IMG/VR virus record: IMGVR_UViG_3300023174_000047 | Coordinates: 1-64,000 of that record | DNA length: 64,000 bases | Source of the DNA: a virus | Direction: 5' to 3' (one strand) | Shown: positions 63,229 through 64,000 of the stretch, one piece after another | Position numbering within the stretch: the stretch's first letter is position 1 | Layout: each line of letters starts with the position of its first letter | Made by a program: the position numbers and the translations under genes | Notes under the pieces: generated by a model | What the model saw: the letters and a program-made list of their open reading frames with translations, nothing else | What the model was told of the DNA's origin: nothing | Databases searched by the model: none

Positions 63229-63836
63229 TTTTTAAGTATGCATGTTATACTTGTTGCATTTGTATAAAGAAGATTTATAAATTGACATTCAAAACTTGCA
63301 TCACTATGCATAATTTTGTTAATATTTTCTAGTGTTGAGCTATTTGCATTTTTATCGCAGTGAATATCTTCAATGATATAATATGCACCTTTGTGAAGCT
63401 TAGGCCAAATATGCTCAAAGCTTGCGCGCTGGTGTTCATTTGCATGGCTACCATCATCAATCACTATGTTAAAGTTATCAAATGTTTCAAAAATATTATC
63501 TAAGACTATTACATCAGTTTGACTACCTTGTATTAAATGAATTGTATCTGGTTGAGGCCAACCACCACCTTCAACTCCAATGTGTCTAGTTTTATCAACA
63601 TGCTCCAAGGTAATATCTAAACCTACAATGGTTGCATGCTTAAAATACTCTTGCCACATGCATAGTGATGCTCCTTTTGCAATACCAATTTCAAGTAATT
63701 TTATAGGCGCATCTTTTAAGTATGAAAAGAACAAATCATATACAGGAGCATACATGTGCCCTGCTCCTGGTATCTTATCAAAGAAATTTGTACCCTTGTC
63801 GGTGAGGTATTTGTCAGCTAATTCTAGTAGGCTCAT
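63225..63836 (-). CDS. SAM-dependent methyltransferase, macrocin O-methyltransferase/CmcI-like, 203 aa
   Basis: LADKYLTDKGTNFFDKIPGAGH and YAPVYDLFFSYLKDAPIKLLEIGIAKGASLCMWQEYF form the N-terminal and SAM motifs; VIDDGSHANEHQRASFEHIWP is the catalytic metal region of this family. Likely methylates a sugar hydroxyl. Member of the sugar operon. Confidence 0.8.
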   Translation of the reverse strand: MSLLELADKYLTDKGTNFFDKIPGAGHMYAPVYDLFFSYLKDAPIKLLEIGIAKGASLCMWQEYFKHATIVGLDITLEHVDKTRHIGVEGGGWPQPDTIHLIQGSQTDVIVLDNIFETFDNFNIVIDDGSHANEHQRASFEHIWPKLHKGAYYIIEDIHCDKNANSSTLENINKIMHSDASFECQFINLLYTNATSITCILKK

Positions 63837-64000
63837 AAATTATTATAATGTTGCGACCCAACCCTGTATCTTCAAATACATAGTTTGGATTTATTGCTTT
63901 GATTGCATTTTCAAATTCTCTATGAGTCGGCCAACCAAGCCCACCAATATCAACACAATCATCAACAATGATTACATGGTCATTTCTTTTTGAGCATTCT
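63814..64000 (-). CDS. Partial gene of the sugar operon, C-terminal 61 codons
   Basis: Open to the window edge on the minus strand: VIIVDDCVDIGGLGWPTHRE and ENAIKAINPNYVFEDTGLGR near the end, which looks like the last strands of another methyltransferase. It stops 23 bases inside the next gene. The identity cannot be settled without the upstream part. Confidence 0.5.
   Translation of the reverse strand, partial: ECSKRNDHVIIVDDCVDIGGLGWPTHREFENAIKAINPNYVFEDTGLGRNIIIIYEPTRIS

Overview
The window is part of the genome of a large tailed double-stranded DNA phage with a contractile, T4-like virion. A head and tail block encodes relatives of T4 gp20 (portal), gp13 (neck), gp21 (prohead protease), gp22 (scaffold), gp23 (major capsid protein), gp15 (sheath stabiliser) and gp5 (baseplate spike). 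Around it lie a UV endonuclease, ClpP, class I ribonucleotide reductase, ThyX, a DinG/XPD-type helicase and a co-chaperonin. There is also a tmRNA and about twenty tRNA or tRNA-like genes. The host is not directly visible. A Tat-exported DUF1501 protein and a Chlamydia-like NrdB point weakly to the Planctomycetes/Verrucomicrobia/Chlamydiae group.

Layout. 0-3.2 kb: tandem array of HREDGPA (MORN-like) repeat genes. 3.2-4.7 kb: repeat-rich non-coding DNA. 4.7-11 kb: small early-type genes, ThyX and two tRNAs. 11-12 kb: non-coding iterons and palindromes, a candidate origin. 12-20.2 kb: late genes for proteins that look packaged in the virion, plus the tmRNA. 20.2-24.3 kb: structured RNAs and the tRNA cluster, with a homing endonuclease. 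24.4-25.2 kb: small genes. 25.3-38.3 kb: holin, DUF1501 and the head/neck block, with an HNH plus methyltransferase insertion. 38.3-43.6 kb (minus strand): virion proteins, UvsE and a 7-deazaguanine DNA-modification operon. 43.7-46.7 kb: tail spike. 46.7-57.8 kb (mostly minus): ClpP, NrdB/NrdA, helicase, co-chaperonin and other replication or metabolism genes. 57.9-64 kb (minus): sugar-nucleotide, glycosyltransferase and methyltransferase operon.

Expression. Two promoter types recur. Early-type genes have a TTGATT/TTGCAC-like -35, a spacer of 16-17, a TATAAT/TATATT -10, and the start codon at or within about 3 bases of the predicted first transcribed base. Late genes carry a T4-like (TA)TAAATA box usually 5-7 bases before the ATG. 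Both layouts predict leaderless or nearly leaderless mRNAs. The major capsid gene is the exception, with a leader and a strong Shine-Dalgarno. The phage also encodes an initiator tRNA.

Main points for follow-up: (1) genome-wide leaderless expression; (2) a tRNA set in which D-loop GG and T-loop TTC are lost together, as in mitochondrial tRNAs; (3) a tmRNA whose tag does not end in LAA, in a phage with its own ClpP; (4) a DpdA-DpdN-NTPase-QueF operon predicting formylated preQ1 in DNA; (5) a shared N-terminal, probably prohead-protease-cleaved packaging leader on about a dozen late proteins, including two metallopeptidases and a flavoprotein; (6) a free-standing DUF1501 C-terminal module; (7) an HNH-methyltransferase cassette bracketed by copies of the capsid-gene terminator; (8) several unassigned three-way-junction RNAs.
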